A DNA stretch of 64,000 bases. Source: JAENVU01 sp046598395 (GTDB taxonomy: Bacteria; Actinomycetota; Acidimicrobiia; IMCC26256; JAENVU01). Positions 41,596 to 50,525 of this stretch are shown piece by piece. The notes beneath the pieces were generated by a model. It was not told the origin of the DNA. It saw nothing but the letters and a program-made list of their open reading frames with translations, and did no database searches. The stretch lies in assembly GCA_046598395.1 (NCBI GenBank), contig JBKJIQ010000013.1:62001-126000 (forward strand), given 5' to 3'. Numbering within the stretch: the stretch's first letter is position 1; each line of letters starts with the position of its first letter. Made by a program: the position numbers and the translations under genes.

Positions 41596-43529
41596 GCGAG
41601 GAAGTGCCTCTCCAACCTCCGATGAGTCAGCCGATCGACCCGCCCGCGAGTGCGGTCGGCGCGGATGCACAGATCGCGGCCGAGGCCGCGCTGGGTCGTG
41701 CCCTCATGATGGTCCAGCGCATGGAGGAAGACGCGCGTCTGCGGGCTGAGCGCTCATCGGAGCAACGGCTCGCGGCTGCGGAGCAGGAGGCGAGCGCGCT
41801 TCTCGCGGAGGCGCATCAGCGCGCCACGGCCATCGCCGAGATCACGCGAGATTCCGTGGCCCGAGTGTTGGCGGAAGAGCACACGGCGTTGCTGGAAGGA
41901 CTGACCGAGCTCGCGGATCTCGAGCATCGATTGCGCGAGACCGTTACGAACTCGCACGCCCGGATCAACGACGTGCTCCAGGATCCGTCCCGCGGCGGAT
42001 CCATCGGCCGGGTCCCCCCCACGCTCACGGAGCTCGCGGCATCTCCGCAGCCCTGCGTTCCGCCGAACCCGACTCCGGTGATGACTGATGTGGGCGCCGC
42101 GACGGGCATCGACACTGCGGCTCCGCTGGGTGACCTCGACCTCGACGCGCCAGTGATAGGCGCGGATGAAGCATTCTTCGCCGACCTACGAAGCGCGGTC
42201 GACGGCTCCTCCTCAATCGCCGGTCGGCAGCCGAACCCGCTGGTGGTACCCCTACCGATCCCACCAGTCTTGGCCCCACCAGTCTTGGCCTCCACAGTCT
42301 CGGCCCCACCGGTCTTGGCGGCTTCACCAGTCTTGGCGGCTTCACCAGTCTTGGCGGCTTCACCGATGGCCTTTGCTTCAGCGCCCGAGGCGCGAAGCGC
42401 CGACGGGTCTCCCGCAGTGGCCCTCGCCGCGGCGGCAGCCGCCGCCACCCAGGCGGTCGCCGAGCCGATGGTCCTTTCCCAACCGGTCCCCGCGGTCGCG
42501 CCGCCGCGCCCTCTCACGAGTGCGCCGCCCACCGAACCTCCCCCGGGATTCATCGCGCCCGTTCCGGAAACCGCGTCCGACGATCGGGTGATCCCGAGCT
42601 CGCGCCGCACCCGAGCCAACCAACGGCGAAGCCGATGGGCGATGCTCGGGACTGGTCTGCGGAATCTCGGCGTACTGCTGCTGCTCTTCGTGGCGTTTCA
42701 GCTCTGGGGCACCGCCGCACTCGAGCACCGGGATCAGGCCCGCCTGCGTCAGTCGTTCCAAGTCGCGGTCGCATCGCAACCGTCGCTCAGCTCCGAACTC
42801 CCCAGCGGCGACACACCGGATCCATCGACCGTCACCACCCCCGCCACCATTGCCGCGCCGCCCGCCGCGCCCAGTGGCGAAGCGGTTGCCGTCATCAAGA
42901 TCCCGAAGATCGGCGTAGAACAGGCGGTGGTCGAGGGCACGGGCGTGAGCGACCTGCGCAAGGGCCCGGGCCACTACCGCAATACACCGCTGCCGGGTCA
43001 GCCGGGAAATGCTGCGGTGGCCGGACACCGGACCACCTACGGCGCACCATTCAATCGCATCGACGAACTTGCTCCGGGTGACCCGATTCTGGTGACCACG
43101 CTGCAGGGCACCTTCAAGTACATCGTCAGCGAGGCACCGTTTCCGGTGAGCCCCCGCCAGAACGATGTGTTGTTCCCCAAGGACGACAACCGGCTCACGC
43201 TCACCACGTGTCATCCCAAGTACAGCGCGGAGAAACGCCTCATCGTGGTCGCAAAACTTGCGCCACGAGTCAAGCCGGCAGCCGCGCCGAAGATTACCAA
43301 GACCCAAAAGCCGGTTGCGGCGGTGGATGCCGGTACCGGTGGCGACAGCGGCGCCGTGTTGCCCGCATTGTTCTGGGCCGCGCTGATCGCAGCCGCCTAC
43401 TTCGCCATGGTGTGGTTGAGCAAGCGGTGGGTGCGCCGTGCGGCGTACCTGCTCGGGGTACCGATCGTCCTGGCGTTGTTGTTCCCGTTCTTCGAGCAGC
43501 TCAGCCGCCTACTTCCGGCGAACTACTGA
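41592..43529 (+). CDS. Class E sortase with N-terminal coiled coil (second copy)
   Basis: 645 aa, GTG start. Residues 20-130 are an Ala/Glu-rich cytoplasmic coiled coil, followed by a Pro/Ala linker with repeats (to about 335), one membrane span (about 356-376) and the sortase domain (about 430-560) with H479 (VAGHRTTYG), C540 (LTTCHP) and R549 (AEKRLIV). Two more spans lie at the C-terminus. Much longer than a standard sortase (about 220-260 aa). It sits in a GTGA/TGATG-overlapping row with an LAYTG substrate before it and an NlpC/P60 enzyme after it. Confidence 0.86.
   Translation: MSEEVPLQPPMSQPIDPPASAVGADAQIAAEAALGRALMMVQRMEEDARLRAERSSEQRLAAAEQEASALLAEAHQRATAIAEITRDSVARVLAEEHTALLEGLTELADLEHRLRETVTNSHARINDVLQDPSRGGSIGRVPPTLTELAASPQPCVPPNPTPVMTDVGAATGIDTAAPLGDLDLDAPVIGADEAFFADLRSAVDGSSSIAGRQPNPLVVPLPIPPVLAPPVLASTVSAPPVLAASPVLAASPVLAASPMAFASAPEARSADGSPAVALAAAAAAATQAVAEPMVLSQPVPAVAPPRPLTSAPPTEPPPGFIAPVPETASDDRVIPSSRRTRANQRRSRWAMLGTGLRNLGVLLLLFVAFQLWGTAALEHRDQARLRQSFQVAVASQPSLSSELPSGDTPDPSTVTTPATIAAPPAAPSGEAVAVIKIPKIGVEQAVVEGTGVSDLRKGPGHYRNTPLPGQPGNAAVAGHRTTYGAPFNRIDELAPGDPILVTTLQGTFKYIVSEAPFPVSPRQNDVLFPKDDNRLTLTTCHPKYSAEKRLIVVAKLAPRVKPAAAPKITKTQKPVAAVDAGTGGDSGAVLPALFWAALIAAAYFAMVWLSKRWVRRAAYLLGVPIVLALLFPFFEQLSRLLPANY
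42312..42365 (+). repeat. Three 18-bp tandem repeats inside the sortase linker
   Basis: GTCTTGGCGGCTTCACCA repeated three times (last base differs), encoding VLAASP units. Related imperfect units extend upstream to about 42270 (VLAPP, VLAST). Likely a length-variable linker. Confidence 0.8.
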
Positions 43530-44575
43530 TGGGTACCCGTTTCGGTTCGCCTCGCCGCTGGATCGCCTTGGTGATGATCGTCGGATTGTCGGTGAACGTT
43601 GCTGCGTCCGCCGCCAACGCCACCCCCACGGACGATCTGTTGGATCGGGCCGCCCAGTTACAGCGTGAGCTGCTCGCCAACGGCGCCAACATCGAGACGC
43701 TCTCGGAGCAGTACAACGGAGCCACGATGCGGCGCGACTTCGCGCTGGGGCAAATTCATGGGGGCGATGCCACGCTCGCGACGCTGCGAGGAAAGCGAAC
43801 CGAGCTCGGCGCCGCGCTCCGTCGCCACATGGTGGCTTGGTACCAGGGGAGCGGCGCGAGTCCATTCTCGACGATCGCGGCAGGCGGTCATCAGGACGGC
43901 GGTCGGCGGTCGGCGTACGCAAGCGTCGTCGGACGACGAGATCAGGGGATGTTCGATCGGTACCAGCAGGTCGAGCTCCAACTCGCCAAACGAGCGCAAC
44001 ACCTCGACGAATACCGCAAGAAGGCGGAAGCGGAATCGGTGCTCCTCGGGATGGCGAAAGCGCGCGCCGAGGTGCTCGTCGCGAAGCAGCAGTCGTTGCT
44101 CGCTTCGGCTCGCGGGGAGCTGGGTATTGCCTTGCAGTTACGCCGCGCCGCCGAGGACCCGGATGCCTTCGCGCTGGAGGCGAGACTGCAGCTGCTCGGC
44201 GTCGGTGCACTTGCTACGGCACCCAGCCCGCAGGCAGCACTCGCAGTGAACTATGCGATCGCGCAACTCGGGAAGCCCTACGTCTTCGCCGCGGCGGGGC
44301 CGGACACCTTCGATTGCTCAGGCCTGACGATGATGGCGTGGCGACAAGTCGGTGTCGGGATGGCCCACTTCGCCGCGACCCAGTTCGAGCAGTTTCCCCG
44401 AGTATCGGTCGATGCCCTCGAGCCGGGCGACCTGGTGTTCTTCTACCCGACGATTCACCACGTGGGGATCTACATCGGTGGCGCCAAGATGATCCACGCG
44501 CCGCATACCGGCGATGTCGTCCGGGTTGCCTCGATCAACCGGGCCAATCTTGTCGGGGCGGTACGACCGGGATGA
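43529..44575 (+). CDS. NlpC/P60 peptidoglycan hydrolase with coiled coil
   Basis: 348 aa. Signal peptide (about 1-32), a long helical coiled-coil region (about 35-220) and a C-terminal NlpC/P60 domain: YAIAQLGKPYVFAAAGPDTFDCSGLT with the catalytic Cys, then HHVGIYIGGAKMIHAP with the catalytic His. This is the RipA-like layout; it cuts peptide stems of peptidoglycan. The ATG overlaps the sortase stop (TGATG). Close coupling to the sortase suggests wall remodelling during protein anchoring. Confidence 0.9.
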   Translation: MGTRFGSPRRWIALVMIVGLSVNVAASAANATPTDDLLDRAAQLQRELLANGANIETLSEQYNGATMRRDFALGQIHGGDATLATLRGKRTELGAALRRHMVAWYQGSGASPFSTIAAGGHQDGGRRSAYASVVGRRDQGMFDRYQQVELQLAKRAQHLDEYRKKAEAESVLLGMAKARAEVLVAKQQSLLASARGELGIALQLRRAAEDPDAFALEARLQLLGVGALATAPSPQAALAVNYAIAQLGKPYVFAAAGPDTFDCSGLTMMAWRQVGVGMAHFAATQFEQFPRVSVDALEPGDLVFFYPTIHHVGIYIGGAKMIHAPHTGDVVRVASINRANLVGAVRPG

Positions 44576-44588
44576 ACGGCTAGCCGCC

Positions 44589-45029
44589 ATGGTGTTCCCG
44601 ACCTGGAAGTTCGCGTTGGAAGCGCTGGCCGCGACCGCGGCAGTGGGTTTCTCGGCCGTCACGATGTTCGGTGCCGATTCGGCCCCGAAGCCGCGGGCGG
44701 TTCCGGTGGTCCATCAGGCAATCCGACATCCATCGACGCCAACGTCAACGACGACGAGCACGACCACTCCCGAGGCATCCGTCGATGATGGCGGATCCTT
44801 CGGAGGGAGTTCTGGAGGCTTTGGCGACCAGACGAACTCGACAATCGACGGGCTGCCCGAGTCTCAATCGGCCCAGCCGGGTGCCACCGATCCTGGCCCG
44901 CCGCCGACGGTGCCCGAAACGGAGTTCCCGGCAGTGCTGCCGATCTCGGCAGTCGTCATCGTGGGCGGCGGAGTAGTTGCTCTGGCGTGGAACCGTCGCC
45001 GTCGGGCGGAGAGTGGATCAGGCTCATGA
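44589..45029 (+). CDS. Small exported protein with VPETEF sorting-like tail (exosortase neighbour)
   Basis: 146 aa. N-terminal hydrophobic signal (KFALEALAATAAVGFSAVT), then a Thr/Ser/Gly-rich, low-complexity middle. The C-terminus has V108-P109-E110, F113 and L117-P118-I119, then a membrane span and RRRR (136-139). This tail looks like a PEP-CTERM signal, which has VPEP, a span and an Arg cluster. The same spaced pattern ends the proteins at 48460-49002 and 50526-50882. Its stop overlaps the exosortase start (ATGA), the strongest context for it being a substrate. Confidence 0.75.
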   Translation: MVFPTWKFALEALAATAAVGFSAVTMFGADSAPKPRAVPVVHQAIRHPSTPTSTTTSTTTPEASVDDGGSFGGSSGGFGDQTNSTIDGLPESQSAQPGATDPGPPPTVPETEFPAVLPISAVVIVGGGVVALAWNRRRRAESGSGS

Positions 45030-46807
45030 CGACGGTTCCCGTTGCACTCACCCGTCGGGAGCGGCGAGGTGCGCCTCGCCCGATCCATCGACATTTCCGC
45101 ATGCCGGTTTGGCGGGATGAGCATCTCACCGCGGTGCGGATCGCTGCGCTGCTCACCATCGTGGGAGTGGCGTATCACTATTCGCTGCAGACGTTGGTGC
45201 GCAGTGTGCAAGTCGACACACCGCTTGCCTACTTGGGCCTGGTTCCCATGATCGCGCTGGCGTTGGCGCTCGGTCGCGGACGGCCAGCCGGGCATGAACC
45301 GTCGATCCACGACCGCCAAGTCGACTACATCATCGGCCTACCGCTGCTCGTCTCGGCCTTGGCGATCAATCTGCTGCTCCCCATCCGCCTGTCGACCATG
45401 TTCTGGGTTTGGCGGGTCGACCTGGTGTCTTTACCCCTCTTCGTGGCCGGCGCAGTCGCGCTGGTCTTCGGCGTCCGCACGCTGTGGCGCCAGCGATTGC
45501 CGATCGGATTTCTCCTGTTCGCGTGGCCGTTCCCCTACACGATGGTATTGCTGCGCTGGATCGATACGTTCACGAACCTCACGCTCGTCGGTGTGAACGC
45601 CGGTCTACGGATCATCAACATCGCGCACGCGATCCCGGGTTCCGATGGGTCGCTGTTCACCGTCGGCTCCGGCCCGGAACGGTTTCAACTGAGCGTGGCA
45701 TCGGCGTGTTCGGGAGTGAACGGCATGGTGGGGTTCTTGCTCGTCAGTGTTGCGTTCACGTCGCTGGTGGTGGGAAGTCGTTGGCGCAAGCTGGCTTGGC
45801 TGGTGACCGGGCTCTTCTGCATCTGGTTGATGAACGTCGTGCGGATCCTGCTGATCTTCTTTGCGGGAAGCATGTGGGGCGAGTCGGCGGCGATCGACGG
45901 TTTGCACCCCTATCTCGGGTTGATCACGTTCAATCTCGGGGTCGTTGTGATGGTGCTCGGCATGAGGCGGTTCGGACTCGCATTTCGTGGAGCGGCGGCG
46001 CGACAGACCGCCGCCGCCGAGCTGGCGCCTCGGCCGCGTGCCGTGCCACGAACCCGCGCGGCGCTCACCGCGGTTGCCGTCGTTGGCCTGGCGCTGGCGG
46101 TGGTGAACTCCGGGTTCCAGTCCTACGACCTCGTCGCGAGCGACTTGGGGAGTCCGAAGTTGGTCACGTTCCTTGGCCACCCTGCGCCCGTAAAAGGTTG
46201 GTTATCGAACAAGGTGGCGGAGTACACGTGGTCGCGTCGTTTCTTCGGCGACACATCGCAGTGGTTCCGCTACAACTACTCCTGGACCGGGGCCAAGAAT
46301 GCATCGTTTCGAGCGAACGCACCGGTCATCGCGGACGTCGTCTCGACCGATGACCTCAGTTCGTTCTCCACCTACGGCATCGAGGCGTGTTACACGTTCC
46401 ACGGCTTCAACCTCCAGGATTCGCGCACGGTCGACCTCGGCGGTGGCGTGGTGGGGAGCGTCCTGAGTTATTGGAACTCATCGACCCGTTCGGACTGGAC
46501 CAACGTCTACTGGTACTGGCCGGTCAAAGGCCGAGACGGAACCCGCTACGAGCGGGTCAACCTGATGCTCACCGATGGCAGCGATTCCCAGGCTCGGGTG
46601 ACCGCACCCGACCCGAGTTTCACTCGCCGGCTTGGTCTTGAGTTGGACCGAGTCGCAAGCGACCGGACCACCGCGGGCCGCGCTCGTCAACACATGAAGG
46701 ACACCCAACAGTTCCTGGTGTCCTACGCCCACGAGTTGGTGCGGCGCCAGGGCGCGGACTCGCGCAAAGGGTTGCTTGCGAGCGGTCGATCATCGAAGGC
46801 GAGCTGA
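45026..46807 (+). CDS. Exosortase with fused C-terminal EpsI-like extracytoplasmic domain
   Basis: 593 aa. About eight membrane spans fill residues 40-320. The exosortase triad is visible: C228 in ASACSGVNGM, R273 in NVVRILLIF and H294 in LHPYLG. Exosortases are membrane cysteine proteases/transpeptidases that process PEP-CTERM-type tails. A further span (about 350-370) and a soluble C-terminal domain with YGIEACYTFHGFNL follow, in the place where Gram-negative loci have EpsI, fused in some exosortases. Start ATG overlaps the preceding gene's stop. Exosortases are uncommon in actinobacteria. Confidence 0.85.
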   Translation: MTTVPVALTRRERRGAPRPIHRHFRMPVWRDEHLTAVRIAALLTIVGVAYHYSLQTLVRSVQVDTPLAYLGLVPMIALALALGRGRPAGHEPSIHDRQVDYIIGLPLLVSALAINLLLPIRLSTMFWVWRVDLVSLPLFVAGAVALVFGVRTLWRQRLPIGFLLFAWPFPYTMVLLRWIDTFTNLTLVGVNAGLRIINIAHAIPGSDGSLFTVGSGPERFQLSVASACSGVNGMVGFLLVSVAFTSLVVGSRWRKLAWLVTGLFCIWLMNVVRILLIFFAGSMWGESAAIDGLHPYLGLITFNLGVVVMVLGMRRFGLAFRGAAARQTAAAELAPRPRAVPRTRAALTAVAVVGLALAVVNSGFQSYDLVASDLGSPKLVTFLGHPAPVKGWLSNKVAEYTWSRRFFGDTSQWFRYNYSWTGAKNASFRANAPVIADVVSTDDLSSFSTYGIEACYTFHGFNLQDSRTVDLGGGVVGSVLSYWNSSTRSDWTNVYWYWPVKGRDGTRYERVNLMLTDGSDSQARVTAPDPSFTRRLGLELDRVASDRTTAGRARQHMKDTQQFLVSYAHELVRRQGADSRKGLLASGRSSKAS

Positions 46808-46808
46808 C

Positions 46809-48239
46809 GTGAGGATCCGAATGGTCGATGCGCAGGACGCGCGGGCGCGACTCGATTGGGCCGCGTTCGGTCTCGCTCGCAGCCATCCCGAACTCTCCGC
46901 GTCACGCCCGGTCGACCGCGCGCAACGGCGAGTGTTGATCGGTGTTGGCATAGGGACCCTGGTTGCGCTGGTCCTGGCGCCGCTCGGAACCATGCTCGTC
47001 TTCGTTGTACTCGCTACGGCGGGTTACGTGGCCGGCGTGCTGTACCGCGTGCTCCTGTTCCGCCGGTCGATGCAGAGCACATCGGTCGTTGTGGTGTCCG
47101 ACGCCGAGGCCCGCGCGGTTGCCGATGTCGATCTCCCGATCTACACCGTGCTGGTCCCCGCGTATCGCGAGCCGGCAGTGGTTGGCGGATTACTCGTCGC
47201 GCTCGGTCGGATGGAGTACCCGGTCGACCGACTCGACGTGAAGTTGCTGTTGGAAGCCGACGACCACGAGACGATCGATGCGGTCTCGCTCCTCGGAGAT
47301 GTGCCGTTTCTCGAGGTGGTGTTGATTCCGCCGAGCGAGCCTCGTACGAAACCGAAGGCATTGAACTACGGACTCACACTGGCACTCGGGGAGCTCGTCA
47401 CGATCTTCGACGCAGAAGACGATCCCGACCCGTTGCAGCTCCGTCGAGCGGTCGTGGCGTTAGCCCGGCTCGGGCCCGAGGTCGCGTGTCTCCAGGCCCA
47501 GCTTGCGTACGCCAATGCCAACTACAACCTCATCACCAAGTGGTTCTCCGCGGAGTACACAATGTGGTTCGCGCTCTTTCTGCCGGGCCTCTCGGACCTC
47601 GGCGCACCGATTCCGCTCGGCGGAACCTCGAACCACTTCCGCCGTGAGGTGCTCGACCGTCTCGGTGGTTGGGACCCGTACAACGTCACCGAGGATGCCG
47701 ACCTCGGACTACGGATCGCTCGAGCCGGACTCACGGTGCGCGTGTTGGATTCGGTCACGCTCGAAGAAGCGAACAGCGACTTCGTCAACTGGGCCAAGCA
47801 ACGGTCCCGCTGGTACAAGGGCTACTTGCAGACCTGGCTGGTCCATATGCGCCAACCTCGGCGAGCAATGAAGGACCTTGGGTTCTCGGGGTTCCTGCAA
47901 ATGAACCTCTTCGTGGGGGGAACGCCGCTCCTCGCGCTGTTGAACCCGATCTTTTGGCTCATGACCGTGACGTGGTTCGTAGGCCAGCCCGCCGTCATCA
48001 AAGATCTGTTTCCCGCTCCGGTGTATTACGCAGGAATCTTGGCCTGGGCGCTCGGCAACTTCGTGGTGGTCTACATGATGGTGGTCAGCGCGCGGATCTC
48101 GCGCCGTCCGGAGTTGCTGGTCTCGGCGCTGCTCGCGCCGTTGTACTGGATCATGATGTCGATCGCCGCGACCAAGGCCGCAATACAACTTGTGATCGCT
48201 CCTTCGTTCTGGGAGAAGACCACGCACGGCTTGAGCTAG
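46809..48239 (+). CDS. Membrane family 2 glycosyltransferase (processive, BcsA-like)
   Basis: 476 aa, GTG start one nt after the exosortase stop; an ATG at 46821 is an alternative. Two N-terminal spans (about 42-80), a GT2 catalytic domain with EADDHET, FDAEDDPDP, TEDADLGLR and QRSRWYKGYLQTW (the QxxRW motif of processive synthases), and three or four C-terminal spans. It would polymerise and export a polysaccharide. Such a gene directly after an exosortase matches the exopolysaccharide context of exosortases in other bacteria. Confidence 0.88.
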   Translation: MRIRMVDAQDARARLDWAAFGLARSHPELSASRPVDRAQRRVLIGVGIGTLVALVLAPLGTMLVFVVLATAGYVAGVLYRVLLFRRSMQSTSVVVVSDAEARAVADVDLPIYTVLVPAYREPAVVGGLLVALGRMEYPVDRLDVKLLLEADDHETIDAVSLLGDVPFLEVVLIPPSEPRTKPKALNYGLTLALGELVTIFDAEDDPDPLQLRRAVVALARLGPEVACLQAQLAYANANYNLITKWFSAEYTMWFALFLPGLSDLGAPIPLGGTSNHFRREVLDRLGGWDPYNVTEDADLGLRIARAGLTVRVLDSVTLEEANSDFVNWAKQRSRWYKGYLQTWLVHMRQPRRAMKDLGFSGFLQMNLFVGGTPLLALLNPIFWLMTVTWFVGQPAVIKDLFPAPVYYAGILAWALGNFVVVYMMVVSARISRRPELLVSALLAPLYWIMMSIAATKAAIQLVIAPSFWEKTTHGLS

Positions 48240-48459
48240 GCGCCGACCTTCACCAGACGTTGCGCTCCATGGGAGCGCGGTTTGTCGTGTTCGGGGCGCG
48301 TGTCGCGGCTACTCGCCACTTCGAAAGTGACGAATTGGGGTCGCACATGACGCGTGCGCAAACAGTGGGTGGAGCCTCACTCGCGGGCCTTGTCAGCGGA
48401 TGCCCCGACCCGCATATTGCTCAAGACAGTTACGAGCAGCAATTTCTACGGGAGGTTTT
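48240..48459. other. 220-bp non-coding gap after the exosortase-GT2 pair
   Basis: Holds a probable terminator (48262-48278) and presumably the promoter of the gene at 48460. No further gene or repeat seen; no clear -35/-10 pair recognised. Confidence 0.4.
48262..48278 (+). terminator. Hairpin after the GT2 gene
   Basis: GCGCTCC / GGAGCGC, 7-bp stem with a 3-nt loop, followed by GGTTTGT. 22 nt after the stop at 48239. Confidence 0.5.
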
Positions 48460-49002
48460 ATGCGTCGCATTCTGGCCACACTGGCCATGACCGGGTTGGT
48501 GGCTCTGACCACCGCTGCACCTGCAGGTGCAGTGGGCTCGGTCACCGTCACGCCCGGTACCAATCTGACCGACGGGACCACGGTCACCGTGTCCTGGACC
48601 GGCCTCACGCCCGGCGCGACTCCCTCGATCGTCCAATGCAAGGATGCCCCGACCACGGGCGCGAGCGGTGCCGATTGCGAGTTCCTCTCGCTGCAAGTCG
48701 CGCTGGACGCGAGCAACGGTGCCGGTGCCGGTACCGACACTTTCGTGGTGCACGACACCAACGGCTTGGCTGCGCTGAACAGTCGCACGGGTGTGCTGTG
48801 CGACGCAGCACACCCTGGTTCGATTCTGGTGCTCGACAACCCGAACGACAACACCACCGGTGCGTACAAGCAGATCACGTGCACCGGCAGCAACCCTCAG
48901 GTCCCCGAGACCTCGTTCGTCTGGGGCCTTCCCCTCGGCGCGGCGGCGATCGGCGGATTCTTCCTCTACCGGCGGAGCCGGCGTCCGGCTCTCGCCGCGT
49001 AG
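48460..49002 (+). CDS. Neocarzinostatin-like surface protein with VPETSF sorting-like tail
   Basis: 180 aa, start ATG with GGGAGG upstream. Signal peptide (1-24). Residues 25-143 are almost only the neocarzinostatin-like domain (VGSVTVTPGTNLTDGTTVTV) with C60, C73, C114 and C141. The tail has V148-P149-E150, F153 and L157-P158-L159, a short span and RRSRR. It is the simplest member of the three-protein family in this window. Spacing of the tail motif is identical to the proteins at 44589 and 50526. No antibiotic gene cluster is near, so a structural or adhesion role is likelier than chromophore binding. Confidence 0.8.
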   Translation: MRRILATLAMTGLVALTTAAPAGAVGSVTVTPGTNLTDGTTVTVSWTGLTPGATPSIVQCKDAPTTGASGADCEFLSLQVALDASNGAGAGTDTFVVHDTNGLAALNSRTGVLCDAAHPGSILVLDNPNDNTTGAYKQITCTGSNPQVPETSFVWGLPLGAAAIGGFFLYRRSRRPALAA

Positions 49003-49041
49003 CCCTCGCTACGGCGGAAACACCAACCAAAAGGAGCATCA

Positions 49042-50418
49042 GTGAAACGAAGCAAGCTTCGGCTCATCGCAGTGGCCGCGACCGCTGCATCAGCCCTCGT
49101 CCTCGGAAGTGTCGGCACCGCCGGCGCAGCCGGACCCAGCGGCACCAATGGCCAGATCGAAACGCTCTACAACGCCGGCTCTGACACCACGTACGACGCC
49201 ATGGTCAAGATCGGTGACCTCTACAACGGCAGCCCCGGCTGCAAGATCGATGCCTCGAACCCCGCGGTTGACGCGTACACCCAATGCACGGCGGTCGACC
49301 CATCGGGCACGATCACGACCGAGAACTACGACCACGACATCATCACGCCCTTCTACCCGCAGGGTTCGGGAGCGGGCATCCGCCAGCTCTCCAAGCAGGG
49401 CCAGGGCAGCATCCCGCAAGTCGACTTTTCTCGCTCGTCACGTGACAAGCAGCCGAGCGACGCCAAGGGCCTTCGGTTCGTCGGGTTCGCGAAGGATGGC
49501 CTCACGCCGATCAACTTCCGCACCGTCGCCGCCAACGCCGGCCAGGGAAGCCCGGCGGCCGGGTGCAAGCTCGGTGAAGCGGCCGGGAGCTGCACGGGAA
49601 CGAGCGTGAACAACCTCACCACCGCCCAACTCGTCGACATCTTCGTCAACTGCAACATCCGGGACTGGCGCCAGCTCAATACAGCTGGGTTCACCATGGC
49701 CAACACCGTGGGCGCTCCGGCCACCCCGTTGGACTACAAGTACAACGACCCGGGCAACCTGCCGATCTACACCTGGTTCATCCAGTCGAGTTCCGGTACC
49801 GCACTCAGCTGGCAGAACTACCTCACCGGCGTCGGTGGATCGGCTCCCGGTGCGTGCCCGTCCAACAACGCGGCCGACGTTGCATTGCAGACGGCCTACG
49901 ACACCAGCTCGGAGCGTACGCTGTTCGAGAACAACGCCCAGCAGATCCCGACCACCAACGACGTGAACGGCCGCACCATCCGGTCGCAGTCGATCTGGGC
50001 GGTGTCCTTCGGCCGTTGGCTGAGTGCATTGAACGAACGAGCGGGTAGTTCGCTCGTCAAGGTCAACAATGTTCAAGCCAACCCGGGCACGATCGGGAAC
50101 AGCACGTTCCCGATCACGCGCATCGTCTGGAATGTGATCCCGACCACGACCGCCGAGCAGGCCACGCCCCCTCCGGGTGACGCGGTCCCGCCCGGCGCGC
50201 CGCCGCTGGGTGCGAACCTGAAGGGCAGCACGAAGGCCTTCATCAACTGGATGTGCGCGGGTTCCGGATCGCACGGGGTCAACCCGTTCAACAACCGGAA
50301 CTACTTCGACGAGATCACGTCGGCGGTCTCGGCCTCCGGATTCGTGCGCGGTACCGGTACGCAGGCCACCCCTCCGGGTGACGGCATTTGTTACAACCAG
50401 TACACGCTCAACGTTTAG
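49042..50418 (+). CDS. PstS-like exported binding protein without anchor
   Basis: 458 aa, GTG start with AAAAGGAG upstream. Signal peptide (1-31, ends AGAA). PBP type-2 fold related to PstS: LYNAGSDTTYDAMVKIG at the N-terminus, QGSGAGIRQLSKQG near 108-121, then SRSSRD and FVGFAKDGLTPI. Cysteines are frequent (at least eight). No C-terminal span or motif, so probably free in the wall space or released. It lies 39 nt after the neocarzinostatin-like gene, and a strong terminator follows, so the two form one transcript. Ligand unknown; phosphate possible. Confidence 0.82.
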   Translation: MKRSKLRLIAVAATAASALVLGSVGTAGAAGPSGTNGQIETLYNAGSDTTYDAMVKIGDLYNGSPGCKIDASNPAVDAYTQCTAVDPSGTITTENYDHDIITPFYPQGSGAGIRQLSKQGQGSIPQVDFSRSSRDKQPSDAKGLRFVGFAKDGLTPINFRTVAANAGQGSPAAGCKLGEAAGSCTGTSVNNLTTAQLVDIFVNCNIRDWRQLNTAGFTMANTVGAPATPLDYKYNDPGNLPIYTWFIQSSSGTALSWQNYLTGVGGSAPGACPSNNAADVALQTAYDTSSERTLFENNAQQIPTTNDVNGRTIRSQSIWAVSFGRWLSALNERAGSSLVKVNNVQANPGTIGNSTFPITRIVWNVIPTTTAEQATPPPGDAVPPGAPPLGANLKGSTKAFINWMCAGSGSHGVNPFNNRNYFDEITSAVSASGFVRGTGTQATPPGDGICYNQYTLNV

Positions 50419-50436
50419 AACGCTGACGAAAGTTGT

Positions 50437-50472
50437 CACTGATCGCCCGGACTTCGGTCCGGGCGATCAGTG
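50437..50472 (+). terminator. Strong hairpin terminator
   Basis: Perfect 16-bp stem CACTGATCGCCCGGAC / GTCCGGGCGATCAGTG with a TTCG loop, 18 nt after the stop at 50418. No T-run. Confidence 0.85.
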
Positions 50473-50525
50473 CGTTCATCCTCCTGCCCGATGGGGTTCG
50501 GCGACCGAGAGAGAAGAGCGAGCGG

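Noticed and set aside
42270..42365. Tandem repeats considered as a regulatory or CRISPR repeat
   Set aside because: They are in frame and encode Pro/Ala linker units of the sortase protein.
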